Part shown: piece after piece, positions 7,450 to 15,708 of the stretch
Position numbering within the stretch: position 1 is the first letter of the stretch
Layout of the letters: every line of letters starts with the position of its first letter
NCBI RefSeq assembly: GCF_965644225.1
Contig: NZ_CBFFRJ010000005.1
Location: 1-64,000, forward strand
Length of the DNA: 64,000 bases
Reading direction: 5' to 3'
From: CBFFRJ01 sp965644225
GTDB lineage: Bacteria; Pseudomonadota; Gammaproteobacteria; Enterobacterales; Enterobacteriaceae
Translations under genes and position numbers: made by a program
The notes under the pieces: model-generated
Told to the model about the DNA's origin: nothing
Databases searched by the model: none
The model's input: only the letters and a program-made list of their open reading frames with translations

Positions 7450-9596
7450 TGGAAATGACATCGGCATTTAGCCTGACCGTTCGCCCTGACTTCGTTGCGG
7501 TTGTCACCGTTGATGTACCCGGCGAGAAAATGAATACCCTGAAGGCCGAGTTCGCCACCCAGGTACGCGCCATCCTCAGGCAAATTCGCGAGAACAAAGC
7601 TATTCGGGGCGTGGTGTTTATCTCCGCAAAGCCCGACAACTTTATTGCCGGGGCAGACATCAATATGATTGATGCCTGCCAGAGTGCGCAGGAAGCCGAA
7701 GATCTTGCCCGTCAGGGGCAACAGCTGATGGCGGAGATCCATGCGCTTTCGGTGCCGGTTATTGCCGCGATCCACTGCCCCTGCCTGGGGGGCGGGCTCG
7801 AGCTGGCGCTGGCCTGCCATCGTCGTATCTGTACTGATGATGCGAAAACGGTGCTGGGGCTGCCGGAAGTGCAGTTGGGGTTGTTGCCGGGTTCCGGTGG
7901 CACCCAGCGACTGCCGCGGCTGGTAGGGATCAGCACCGCGCTGGAGATGATCCTCACCGGTAAAGCTTTGCGTCCCCGCCAGGCGCTGAAGGTGGGTCTG
8001 GTGGATGACGTTGTCCCGGTTTCGATTCTGCTTGAAGCCGCTGTCGCTCTCGCGGCGCAGGAGCGTCCTGCCAGCCGTCATTTACCGGCGAAAGAACGCC
8101 TGCTGGCAAGCCCATTGGGCCGCACTTTACTGTTTCGGATGGTAGGCAAAAAGACCGAACAAAAAACACAAGGTAACTATCCGGCGACGGCGAAAATTCT
8201 GCATGTGATCGAAATGGGTCTTGCTCAGGGGCGCAGCAGCGGCTATGAGGCGGAAGCGCGCGCCTTTGGTCAACTGGCGATGACGCCGCAATCGCAGGCG
8301 CTGCGGCATATTTTCTTTGCCAGCACTGAGCTGAAAAAAGATCCCGCCAGTCCGGTGCAGGCAGGAGCCCTGCGCTCGGTGGGCATTCTTGGCGGCGGCT
8401 TAATGGGCGGAGGGATAGCCTACGTTACGGCGGGGAAGGGTAATCTGCCCGTTCGCATCAAAGATATTAATCCCAAAGGGATCAACCACGCCCTGCAATA
8501 CAGCTGGCAGGAGCTTGATAAAAAAGTTCGTCGCCGCCATCTCAAACCCGCCGAACGCGATGCGCAGATGGCACGTATTTCAGGCACTACCGACTACAGT
8601 GGATTTTCCCGGCGGGACGTGGTGATTGAAGCGGTCTTTGAAGATTTGGCCCTGAAGCAGCAAATGGTTGCAGAGGTTGAAGCGCATTGCGCCCCTGAGA
8701 CCATTTTTGCCTCTAATACCTCATCGCTGCCGATAGGTTCTATTGCCGCGAAGGCGACAAGGCCAGAGCAGGTTATCGGATTACATTTTTTTAGCCCTGT
8801 CGAGAAAATGCCGCTGGTGGAAGTGATCCCCCATGCGGGAACCTCTGAACAGGCCATTGCTACGGTCGTAAAGCTGGCGAAGGCGCAGGGAAAAACCCCG
8901 ATAGTGGTCGCCGACAAAGCCGGCTTCTATGTCAACCGCATCCTCGCCCCTTATATAAATGAAGCCATACGCCTGCTCAGCGAAGGCGAACGCATTGAAA
9001 CTATTGATAACGCGCTGGTGAAGTATGGCTTCCCGGTTGGCCCCATCCAACTTTTGGATGAAGTGGGAATTGATACGGGAACTAAAATTATCCCGGTGCT
9101 TGAAGCGGCCTATGGCGATCGTTTTAGCGCACCTGCAAATGTCGTTTCAGCGATTTTGAATGACGATCGCAAAGGCAGAAAAAATGGTCGTGGTTTCTAT
9201 CTTTACGCCACGAAAGGGCGTAAAAGCAACAAGCAAGCTGACTCAACGATTTACCCGCTTATTGGCGCTTCAGGCGCGGGGAAATTGTCCGCTGAAAGTA
9301 TCGCGGAACGCTGCGTCATGATGATGCTTAACGAAGCCGCGCGCTGCTCTGCAGAGCAGGTTGTGCGTAGCCCACGGGATGGCGATATTGGCGCTGTTTT
9401 TGGTATTGGTTTCCCACCTTTCCTGGGTGGCCCGTTCCACTATATGGATTCCCTTGGCGCGGGTGAAGTTGTCGCTACCCTTCAACGTCTGACGGCGCTT
9501 TATGGGCCGCGTTTCACTCCTTGTCAGACTTTGTTACAGATGGCTGAACAGGGCGAAACTTTTTGGCGCAAAAAGGAAACTGATTTTGTAAGTTAA
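7449..9596 (+). CDS. fadJ: Fatty acid oxidation complex alpha subunit FadJ
   Basis: The 715-residue fusion has an N-terminal enoyl-CoA hydratase (crotonase) domain up to about residue 190. A 3-hydroxyacyl-CoA dehydrogenase follows, with the NAD-binding GILGGGLMGGG near residue 315 and the dehydrogenase motif HFFSPVEKMPLVE. It hydrates and oxidises enoyl-CoA for FadI. Both expected catalytic Glu are present (in GGGLELAL and GLPEVQLG). The crotonase signature has an oddity: the segment that reads IHGACLGGG in E. coli FadJ reads IHCPCLGGG here. The normally invariant Gly110 is Cys and the next residue is Pro. The rest of the gene looks intact. Confidence 0.96.
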   Translation: MEMTSAFSLTVRPDFVAVVTVDVPGEKMNTLKAEFATQVRAILRQIRENKAIRGVVFISAKPDNFIAGADINMIDACQSAQEAEDLARQGQQLMAEIHALSVPVIAAIHCPCLGGGLELALACHRRICTDDAKTVLGLPEVQLGLLPGSGGTQRLPRLVGISTALEMILTGKALRPRQALKVGLVDDVVPVSILLEAAVALAAQERPASRHLPAKERLLASPLGRTLLFRMVGKKTEQKTQGNYPATAKILHVIEMGLAQGRSSGYEAEARAFGQLAMTPQSQALRHIFFASTELKKDPASPVQAGALRSVGILGGGLMGGGIAYVTAGKGNLPVRIKDINPKGINHALQYSWQELDKKVRRRHLKPAERDAQMARISGTTDYSGFSRRDVVIEAVFEDLALKQQMVAEVEAHCAPETIFASNTSSLPIGSIAAKATRPEQVIGLHFFSPVEKMPLVEVIPHAGTSEQAIATVVKLAKAQGKTPIVVADKAGFYVNRILAPYINEAIRLLSEGERIETIDNALVKYGFPVGPIQLLDEVGIDTGTKIIPVLEAAYGDRFSAPANVVSAILNDDRKGRKNGRGFYLYATKGRKSNKQADSTIYPLIGASGAGKLSAESIAERCVMMMLNEAARCSAEQVVRSPRDGDIGAVFGIGFPPFLGGPFHYMDSLGAGEVVATLQRLTALYGPRFTPCQTLLQMAEQGETFWRKKETDFVS

Positions 9597-9805
9597 GGTC
9601 AAAAAAGGGTAAATCCTGCACGAAATGAAATTGTCGTGGTTAATTTGTAAACAGTGATTGACTATACTTGCGGCATTAGGGTAAAAGACAACGTTTCATT
9701 CAGTGAATGGATAAGGCACAATGCCCGGCCATTAATCATTTCCGGCGTAATGGAACTGTTTCACGCGGAAATATTAATGCTTCTGGTTAACAAAAGCGGT
9801 GCAAT

Positions 9806-10291
9806 ATGCAAGTTTTTATCATGCGTCATGGCGATGCTGCCCTCGATGCAGCCAGCGACGCTGTTCGTCCCTTAACCCCTTGCGGGTGTGATGAATCGCG
9901 CCAAATGGCAACCTGGTTGAAAGGCCAAAAAGTGGATATCGACCGTGTTCTGGTCAGCCCGTTTCTGCGTGCTGAGCAAACACTGAAAGAGGTGGGTGGT
10001 TGTATGAACCTGCCTGACAGCGTGGATGTCCTGCCGGAACTGACTCCGTGTGGTGATATTGGTCAGGTAAGCGCTTATTTACAGGTTCTTGCCGGTGAAG
10101 GTGTCGCTACGGTACTGGTGATTTCTCACCTGCCGCTGGTCGGCTACCTGGTGTCCGAGCTTTGTCCCGGAGAAGCGCCGCCAATGTTCACGACTTCCGC
10201 CATTGCCAGCGTGACGCTGGATGAAGGCGGTAGCGGTGTCTTTAACTGGCAAATGAGTCCCTGCAACCTGAAGATGGCAAAAGCTATCTGA
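9806..10291 (+). CDS. sixA: Phosphohistidine phosphatase SixA
   Basis: The 161-residue histidine phosphatase starts MQVFIMRHGDA, where RHG holds the catalytic His8. The second active-site His lies in VLVISHLPLVG. SixA removes phosphate from the HPt domain of ArcB and from the nitrogen PTS protein NPr. Length equals E. coli SixA and the position between fadJ and smrB is the same. The 209 bases before it contain a TATACT box at 9663-9668 that could be its -10, without a clear -35. A strong hairpin follows the gene. Confidence 0.95.
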   Translation: MQVFIMRHGDAALDAASDAVRPLTPCGCDESRQMATWLKGQKVDIDRVLVSPFLRAEQTLKEVGGCMNLPDSVDVLPELTPCGDIGQVSAYLQVLAGEGVATVLVISHLPLVGYLVSELCPGEAPPMFTTSAIASVTLDEGGSGVFNWQMSPCNLKMAKAI

Positions 10292-10306
10292 TTCGTCGGA
10301 CCGTGA

Positions 10307-10339
10307 AAAAAAGCCGCGCTTTATACAGTGCGGCTTTTT
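10307..10339. terminator. Bidirectional terminator between sixA and smrB
   Basis: AAAAAGCCGC pairs with GCGGCTTTTT around a 12-base loop. The A and T runs at either side serve the two convergent transcripts. Confidence 0.88.
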
Positions 10340-10359
10340 ACTTTCTAAAACCCAACTAC

Positions 10360-10911
10360 TCAGGGAAGCTCAGGCGGCTGCCACTCTTCCACTTCAATCA
10401 GGACCAACACCGCTGCATCGCCGCCATACTCTTTCGGCGCCTGATGAAACGCCATCACATGCGGATGCTGCGCCAGCCACAATGGCGTCTGTTGTTTAAG
10501 AATATGTTTGCCGTGTCCGTGCATCACGCAGGCGCAAAATACGTGTTCACGACGACAGGCGGCAATCAGCGCGCCCAGTTCCTGCTTGGCCTGCATCTGG
10601 GTCAGGCCGTGTAGATCAAGAAACAGCTCCGGGGCGTAATCACCACGGCGGATCTTTTTCAGTTCAAAATGGCTGACGTCATCACGAACGTATTTTACCG
10701 GCCCTTCGGTATTGAGCAGCGGCTGGAATTCATCAGAAAAGTAGTGACTGTTATCGGCCTGTTCCTGTAACAGCCTTTTCACCGGGACCTCGCTGACCTT
10801 TTTTCTCGTCGGAGGATGCACAACGGTATCCTGCTTGAGCTTGCGCGTGCCGGTCATCAACTGACGGAAGAGGGTCTGTTCCTCCTCGCTGAGCGATGGT
10901 TTCTTTTTCAT
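10360..10911 (-). CDS. smrB: Ribosome rescue endonuclease SmrB
   Basis: The 183-residue protein starts MKKKPSLSEEE. It has a basic N-terminal region that contacts the ribosome and a C-terminal Smr domain with FLDLHGLTQ and the catalytic-loop motif VMHGHGKHIL. SmrB is recruited to collided ribosomes and cuts the mRNA between them, feeding tmRNA rescue. I start at the ATG at 10911 rather than the TTG one codon before. It is divergent from prmB and convergent with sixA, as in E. coli. Confidence 0.95.
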   Translation of the reverse strand: MKKKPSLSEEEQTLFRQLMTGTRKLKQDTVVHPPTRKKVSEVPVKRLLQEQADNSHYFSDEFQPLLNTEGPVKYVRDDVSHFELKKIRRGDYAPELFLDLHGLTQMQAKQELGALIAACRREHVFCACVMHGHGKHILKQQTPLWLAQHPHVMAFHQAPKEYGGDAAVLVLIEVEEWQPPELP

Positions 10912-11083
10912 CAATTAATCTCATCTATTATTTCTTTTATTTCTGTCAGTGTACCCGAGTCATCAGCTGAAGGTCAGCAAAATGCTTTTTTACGCCCACA
11001 GCCTGAGCGTCAATGCTGATTTATCGTCGCCGTCGTGGCAAACTAGCCGCCGAATTTAAAGACAGCATGTCCTGGGGGATAAA

Positions 11084-12016
11084 GTGGATAAAATTTTCGT
11101 CGATGAAGCAGTCAGTGAGCTGCATACCATTCAGGACATGTTGCGTTGGTCGGTCAGCCGATTCAGCGCGGCAAATATCTGGTACGGTCACGGTACCGAT
11201 AACCCATGGGATGAGGCCGTCCAACTGGTGTTGCCTACTTTATATCTGCCGCTGGATATCCCGGAAGATATGCGCAACGCCCGTCTGACCTCCAGCGAGC
11301 GCCATCGGATTGTGGAGCGCGTCATCCGCCGGGTGAATGAACGTATTCCGGTGGCCTATCTCACCAATAAAGCCTGGTTCTGCGGGCACGAATTCTATGT
11401 TGATGAACGCGTGCTGGTGCCGCGCTCGCCGATTGGCGAACTGATTAACAACCACTTTGCAGGTCTGATTGAAGGGCAACCGCAGCACATCCTCGATATG
11501 TGTACCGGCAGCGGCTGTATCGCGATTGCCTGCGCTTATGCCTTCCCGGAAGCGGAAGTGGACGCGGTGGATATCTCCCCGGACGCCCTGGCGGTAACCG
11601 AGCAGAATATTGACGATCATGGTCTGATTCACCATGTCACGCCGATCCGTTCCGATCTGTTCCGTGACCTGCCAAAAGTGCAGTACGACCTGATTGTGAC
11701 CAACCCGCCTTACGTTGATGAAGAAGATATGGGCGATTTGCCGTCTGAATATCGTCATGAGCCGGAGCTTGGCCTGGCGTCAGGCAGCGATGGCCTGACG
11801 CTGACCCGCCGTATTCTCGCCTGCGCGCCTGATTACCTCAGCGATAACGGCGTCCTGATTTGTGAAGTCGGCAACAGCATGGTACATCTGATGGAACAAT
11901 ATCCTGACGTTCCCTTCACCTGGCTGGAGTTTGACAACGGCGGTGACGGTGTCTTTATGCTGACGAAAGCGCAGCTTCTTGCCGCCGGGGAACATTTCAG
12001 CATTTATAAAGATTAA
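11084..12016 (+). CDS. prmB: Ribosomal protein uL3 glutamine methyltransferase PrmB
   Basis: This 310-residue class I SAM-dependent methyltransferase has the cofactor motif LDMCTGSGCIAIACA and the N5-glutamine methyltransferase signature TNPPYVDEED. The NPPY segment positions the target amide. It methylates a Gln in ribosomal protein uL3 during 50S assembly. The start is a GTG at 11084 preceded by GGGGGAT, giving the same length as E. coli PrmB. It heads the run prmB-aroC-mepA-yfcA-epmC-yfcL, whose spacing suggests one transcript. Confidence 0.96.
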   Translation: MDKIFVDEAVSELHTIQDMLRWSVSRFSAANIWYGHGTDNPWDEAVQLVLPTLYLPLDIPEDMRNARLTSSERHRIVERVIRRVNERIPVAYLTNKAWFCGHEFYVDERVLVPRSPIGELINNHFAGLIEGQPQHILDMCTGSGCIAIACAYAFPEAEVDAVDISPDALAVTEQNIDDHGLIHHVTPIRSDLFRDLPKVQYDLIVTNPPYVDEEDMGDLPSEYRHEPELGLASGSDGLTLTRRILACAPDYLSDNGVLICEVGNSMVHLMEQYPDVPFTWLEFDNGGDGVFMLTKAQLLAAGEHFSIYKD

Positions 12017-12055
12017 GCAAACGCTCAACAACAACAGCAAAATAACGGAGCCGTG

Positions 12056-13141
12056 ATGGCAGGAAATACAATAGGGCAACTTTTTCGCGTCACCACCTTC
12101 GGCGAATCCCATGGTATCGCGCTGGGATGTATCGTTGATGGTGTGCCGCCGGGCATTCCGCTGACCGAAGCTGACCTTCAGCACGATCTGGACCGGCGTC
12201 GCCCTGGTACCTCTCGCTACACCACGCAGCGTCGCGAGCCAGACCAGGTGAAAATTCTGTCAGGTGTTTTTGAAGGCGTCACCACCGGCACCAGTATTGG
12301 TCTGTTGATTGAAAACACCGATCAGCGTTCCCAGGATTACAGCGCCATTAAAGACGTTTTCCGTCCGGGTCACGCTGATTACACCTACGAGCAAAAATAC
12401 GGTCTGCGCGACTACCGTGGCGGCGGTCGCTCATCTGCGCGTGAAACGGCCATGCGCGTCGCGGCAGGCGCGATTGCCAAGAAGTTCCTCGCCCACAAAT
12501 TCGGTATCGTTATTCGCGGCTGTCTGACCCAGATGGGCGACATTCCGCTGGCGATTAAAGACTGGGATCAGGTTGAACAGAACCCGTTCTTCTGCCCGGA
12601 TCCGGACAGGATCGACGCCCTGGATGAACTGATGCGCGGTCTGAAAAAAGAGGGTGACTCTATCGGTGCGAAAGTGACCGTGGTCGCTGATGGCGTATCC
12701 GCCGGGTTAGGTGAGCCGGTATTTGACCGTCTGGATGCTGATATCGCCCATGCCATGATGAGCATCAATGCGGTAAAAGGCGTGGAGATTGGCGACGGCT
12801 TTGGCGTGGTGAATCTGCGCGGCAGTCAGAACCGGGACGAAATCACCAAAGAGGGCTTCCAGAGTAATCACGCGGGCGGCATTCTCGGCGGTATCAGCAG
12901 CGGGCAGCAAATCATTGCCAATATCGCCCTGAAACCGACCTCCAGCATTACCGTTCCGGGGCGCACCATTAATCGCTTCGGTGAAGAAGTGGATATGATT
13001 ACCAAAGGTCGCCACGATCCTTGCGTGGGTATTCGCGCTGTACCGATCGCCGAAGCCATGCTGGCTATCGTCCTGATGGATCATTTTATGCGTCAGCGTG
13101 CGCAAAATGCCGATGTGACGACCACCATTCCTCGCTGGTAA
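12056..13141 (+). CDS. aroC: Chorismate synthase AroC
   Basis: The 361-residue protein starts MAGNTIGQLFRVTTFGESHG, carrying chorismate synthase signature 1. Later come the FMN/substrate-binding stretch RGGGRSSARETA and the C-terminal GRHDPCVGIRAVP. It converts 5-enolpyruvylshikimate 3-phosphate to chorismate, the branch point to aromatic amino acids, folate and quinones, and needs reduced FMN. A GTG directly before the ATG is in frame, but the ATG matches E. coli and follows CGGAGCCG. Confidence 0.98.
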   Translation: MAGNTIGQLFRVTTFGESHGIALGCIVDGVPPGIPLTEADLQHDLDRRRPGTSRYTTQRREPDQVKILSGVFEGVTTGTSIGLLIENTDQRSQDYSAIKDVFRPGHADYTYEQKYGLRDYRGGGRSSARETAMRVAAGAIAKKFLAHKFGIVIRGCLTQMGDIPLAIKDWDQVEQNPFFCPDPDRIDALDELMRGLKKEGDSIGAKVTVVADGVSAGLGEPVFDRLDADIAHAMMSINAVKGVEIGDGFGVVNLRGSQNRDEITKEGFQSNHAGGILGGISSGQQIIANIALKPTSSITVPGRTINRFGEEVDMITKGRHDPCVGIRAVPIAEAMLAIVLMDHFMRQRAQNADVTTTIPRW

Positions 13142-13144
13142 ACG

Positions 13145-13966
13145 ATGAACAAAACTGTCCTTGCTCTGCTGGCGCTTGTCGCCAGCCAGATCTGTCAGGC
13201 GGCAACGCCCTGGCAGAAAATTACCCATCCTGTCAGCGGGACGCCGCAGTCCATTGGCGCGTTTTCTAATGGCTGTATCGTGGGGGCGCATGCGCTGCCA
13301 TTGCAGTCCGAAAACTACCAGGTGATGCGCACCGATCAACGGCGCTATTTCGGCCACCCGGATCTGGTGCAGTTTATTCAGCGTCTGGGCAATCAGGTGA
13401 ACAACCAGGCAATGGGAACCTTGTTGATTGGCGACATGGGGATGCCAGCGGGCGGGCGGTTCAACGGCGGCCATGCCAGCCATCAGTCGGGGCTGGACGT
13501 CGACATCTTTTTGCAACTGCCAAAAAATCGCTGGACGTCGGCGCAGTTGCTAAAACCTCAGGCGCTGGATTTGGTTTCCCGCAGTGGTAAAAGCGTGGTG
13601 CCTGGACTGTGGCAGCCGGAAATCAGCAACCTGATTAAACTTGCCGCCGAAGATAATGAGGTCACGCGGATTTTCGTCAACCCGGCCATTAAGCAGCAGC
13701 TTTGTCTGGATGCGGGCGCCGATCGCGACTGGCTACGTAAAGTTCGCCCGTGGTTCCAGCACCGTGCCCATATGCATGTGCGACTGCGCTGCCCGGCTGA
13801 CAGCCTGGAGTGTGAAGATCAGGCCGCGCCGCCGCCGGGGGATGGCTGTGGCGCGGAGCTGCAAAGCTGGTTTGAACCGGCAAAACCTTCTACGACGCCG
13901 GAAAAAACCACTCCGCCGCCGTTGCCTCCTTCCTGTCAGGCCCTACTGGACGAACACGTATTGTAA
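13145..13966 (+). CDS. mepA: Murein DD-endopeptidase MepA
   Basis: The 273-residue precursor has a 19-20 residue signal peptide ending CQA. It belongs to the LAS metallopeptidase family: zinc ligands are visible in GGHASHQSGLDVDIF (His and Asp) and in RAHMHVRLRC (His). It cuts D-alanyl-meso-diaminopimelyl cross-links in periplasmic peptidoglycan. A proline/threonine-rich linker precedes the C terminus, and the Cys residues are probably disulfide bonded. It starts 3 bases after aroC, and its stop overlaps the yfcA start (TAATG). Confidence 0.96.
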   Translation: MNKTVLALLALVASQICQAATPWQKITHPVSGTPQSIGAFSNGCIVGAHALPLQSENYQVMRTDQRRYFGHPDLVQFIQRLGNQVNNQAMGTLLIGDMGMPAGGRFNGGHASHQSGLDVDIFLQLPKNRWTSAQLLKPQALDLVSRSGKSVVPGLWQPEISNLIKLAAEDNEVTRIFVNPAIKQQLCLDAGADRDWLRKVRPWFQHRAHMHVRLRCPADSLECEDQAAPPPGDGCGAELQSWFEPAKPSTTPEKTTPPPLPPSCQALLDEHVL

Positions 13967-14778
13967 TGGACACTTTCCTGCAAATTTTTATGGTGTCGCC
14001 AATGATGCTGGCGGTACTTTTTTTGGTGGCCTTACTGGCCGGATTTATTGATGCCCTTGCGGGCGGCGGCGGTCTGTTAACCGTACCCGCCTTGCTGGCG
14101 GCAGGCATGACACCTGCTCAGGCGCTGGCGACGAACAAGCTTCAGGCCTGCGGTGGATCCTTCTCGTCAATGATCTACTTCGTACGGCGTAAAGTCGTCA
14201 ATCTGGCGGACCAAAAGCTCAATATCCTGATGACCTTTATTGGCTCAACCAGCGGGGCGTTACTGGTTCAGTTTGTGAAATCAGATGTGCTGCGCCAGAT
14301 CCTCCCACTGCTGGTCATCTGTATCGGTCTCTATTTCCTGCTGATGCCAAAGCTTGGGGAAGAGGACCGACAGCGTCGCCTGCACGGTCTGCCGTTTGCG
14401 CTGGTGGCCGGTGGCTGCGTTGGTTTTTATGATGGTTTCTTTGGGCCGGGCGCCGGTTCCTTTTACGCGCTGGCGTTTGTGACCCTGGCCGGGTTCAACC
14501 TCGCGAAATCCACCGCTCACGCCAAAGTGTTAAACGCCACCTCTAATCTGGGTGGGTTACTGCTGTTTATTATTGGCGGCAAGGTTATCTGGGCAACCGG
14601 GTTCGTGATGCTTATCGGGCAGTTTCTCGGCGCGCGTATGGGATCCCGGCTGGTGCTCAGCAAAGGGCAAAAACTTATTCGCCCGATGATTGTCATTGTC
14701 TCGGCGGTAATGAGCGCAAAATTACTTTTTGATAGCCATGGGCAGGAGATCCTCCAGTTTCTGGGGATGGGTGCATGA
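13966..14778 (+). CDS. yfcA: TSUP/TauE-SafE family membrane transporter YfcA
   Basis: The 270-residue integral membrane protein has about eight helices in two repeats. The family motif AGFIDALAGGGGLLTVPALL lies near the N terminus, with a related segment GFYDGFFGPGAGSF in the second half. Members move small sulfur-containing or organic anions. The YfcA substrate is not established to my knowledge. It overlaps mepA by one base and epmC by four (ATGA), so it is translated as part of the same operon. Confidence 0.93.
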   Translation: MDTFLQIFMVSPMMLAVLFLVALLAGFIDALAGGGGLLTVPALLAAGMTPAQALATNKLQACGGSFSSMIYFVRRKVVNLADQKLNILMTFIGSTSGALLVQFVKSDVLRQILPLLVICIGLYFLLMPKLGEEDRQRRLHGLPFALVAGGCVGFYDGFFGPGAGSFYALAFVTLAGFNLAKSTAHAKVLNATSNLGGLLLFIIGGKVIWATGFVMLIGQFLGARMGSRLVLSKGQKLIRPMIVIVSAVMSAKLLFDSHGQEILQFLGMGA

Positions 14779-15323
14779 ACACAACACATAACTACGAACA
14801 ACTGATTACCCTTTTTGACGGCTGTTTTGCCGAGGATTTTAATACCCGCCTGATTAAGGGCGATGACGAACCCATTTATCTGCCAGCAGATGCGGAGGTT
14901 CCGTACCACCGCATTGTATTTGCCCACGGGTTCTACGCCAGCGCGCTGCATGAAATTTCCCACTGGTGTATCGCTGGCAAGGCCCGTCGTGAGCTGGTGG
15001 ATTTTGGCTACTGGTATTGCCCGGACGGGCGGGATGAGAAAACCCAGTGCCAGTTTGAAGATGTTGAGGTAAAACCCCAGGCCTTTGACTGGTTGTTCTG
15101 TATGGCGGCGGGCTACCCGTTTAATGTCAGCAGTGACAACCTGGAAGGGGATTTCGAGCCTGACCGTATTATTTTCCAGCGCCGCGTCCATGCGCAGGTG
15201 ATGGAGTATCTTGAAAAGGGCATCCCTGAACGCCCGGCACGCTTTATTAAGGCGCTGCAAAATTATTACCACACGCCTGAATTAACGGCGGAATGCTTCC
15301 CGTGGCCGGAAGATCTTAACTGA
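14775..15323 (+). CDS. epmC: Elongation factor P hydroxylase EpmC
   Basis: The 182-residue protein equals E. coli EpmC (YfcM) in length. Its metal-binding motif HEISHWCIAG carries HExxH, and further conserved acidic residues follow (EPDRIIFQRR). EpmC hydroxylates the lysylated Lys34 of elongation factor P after EpmA and EpmB have acted, the last step in this modification. The start overlaps the yfcA stop. yfcL follows 9 bases later. Confidence 0.95.
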   Translation: MNTTHNYEQLITLFDGCFAEDFNTRLIKGDDEPIYLPADAEVPYHRIVFAHGFYASALHEISHWCIAGKARRELVDFGYWYCPDGRDEKTQCQFEDVEVKPQAFDWLFCMAAGYPFNVSSDNLEGDFEPDRIIFQRRVHAQVMEYLEKGIPERPARFIKALQNYYHTPELTAECFPWPEDLN

Positions 15324-15332
15324 GGAAAGAAG

Positions 15333-15611
15333 ATGATCGCAGAATTTGAAACACGCATCCTGGCGTTAATTGACGGTATGGTAGAGCACGCCAGTGACGA
15401 CGAACTGTTTGCCGGCGGTTATCTGCGTGGTCACCTGACTCTGGCCGTGGCGGATCTGGAAGGTAGCGACGATCATTCCACCCAGGCGCTGCATGACCGG
15501 GTGACCGCGAGCCTGGAAAAAGCCATTCAGGCGGGGGAACTCTCCCCGCCGGATCAGGTACTGGTGCTGGGGATGTGGGACACCCTGTTCCAGAAAGCCC
15601 AGGCAAACTGA
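15333..15611 (+). CDS. yfcL: YfcL family protein of unknown function
   Basis: The 92-residue acidic, mostly helical protein matches the length of E. coli YfcL. No catalytic motif is visible. It ends the operon that starts at prmB and faces mnmC. The ribosome site GAGGAAAGAAG lies just upstream. The function is unknown. Confidence 0.92.
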   Translation: MIAEFETRILALIDGMVEHASDDELFAGGYLRGHLTLAVADLEGSDDHSTQALHDRVTASLEKAIQAGELSPPDQVLVLGMWDTLFQKAQAN

Positions 15612-15673
15612 TGGTTTTCTTCCTCTCCCTTCGGGTTGAGTGATCACCAGAAAAAATACCCGCACGGATAGTC

Positions 15674-15695
15674 CCCTCTCCATTGAGGGAGAGGG
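15674..15695. repeat. CCCTCTCC/GGAGAGGG intergenic hairpin repeat, short copy
   Basis: A perfect 8-base stem with a 6-base loop lies between the convergent yfcL and mnmC genes. It resembles the hairpin at 30041-30063. Elements with this GAGAGGG core are scattered between genes in many proteobacteria. Here it may also act as a transcription end, although there is no T run. Confidence 0.55.
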
Positions 15696-15708
15696 CTGCC
15701 CGTTGCGC

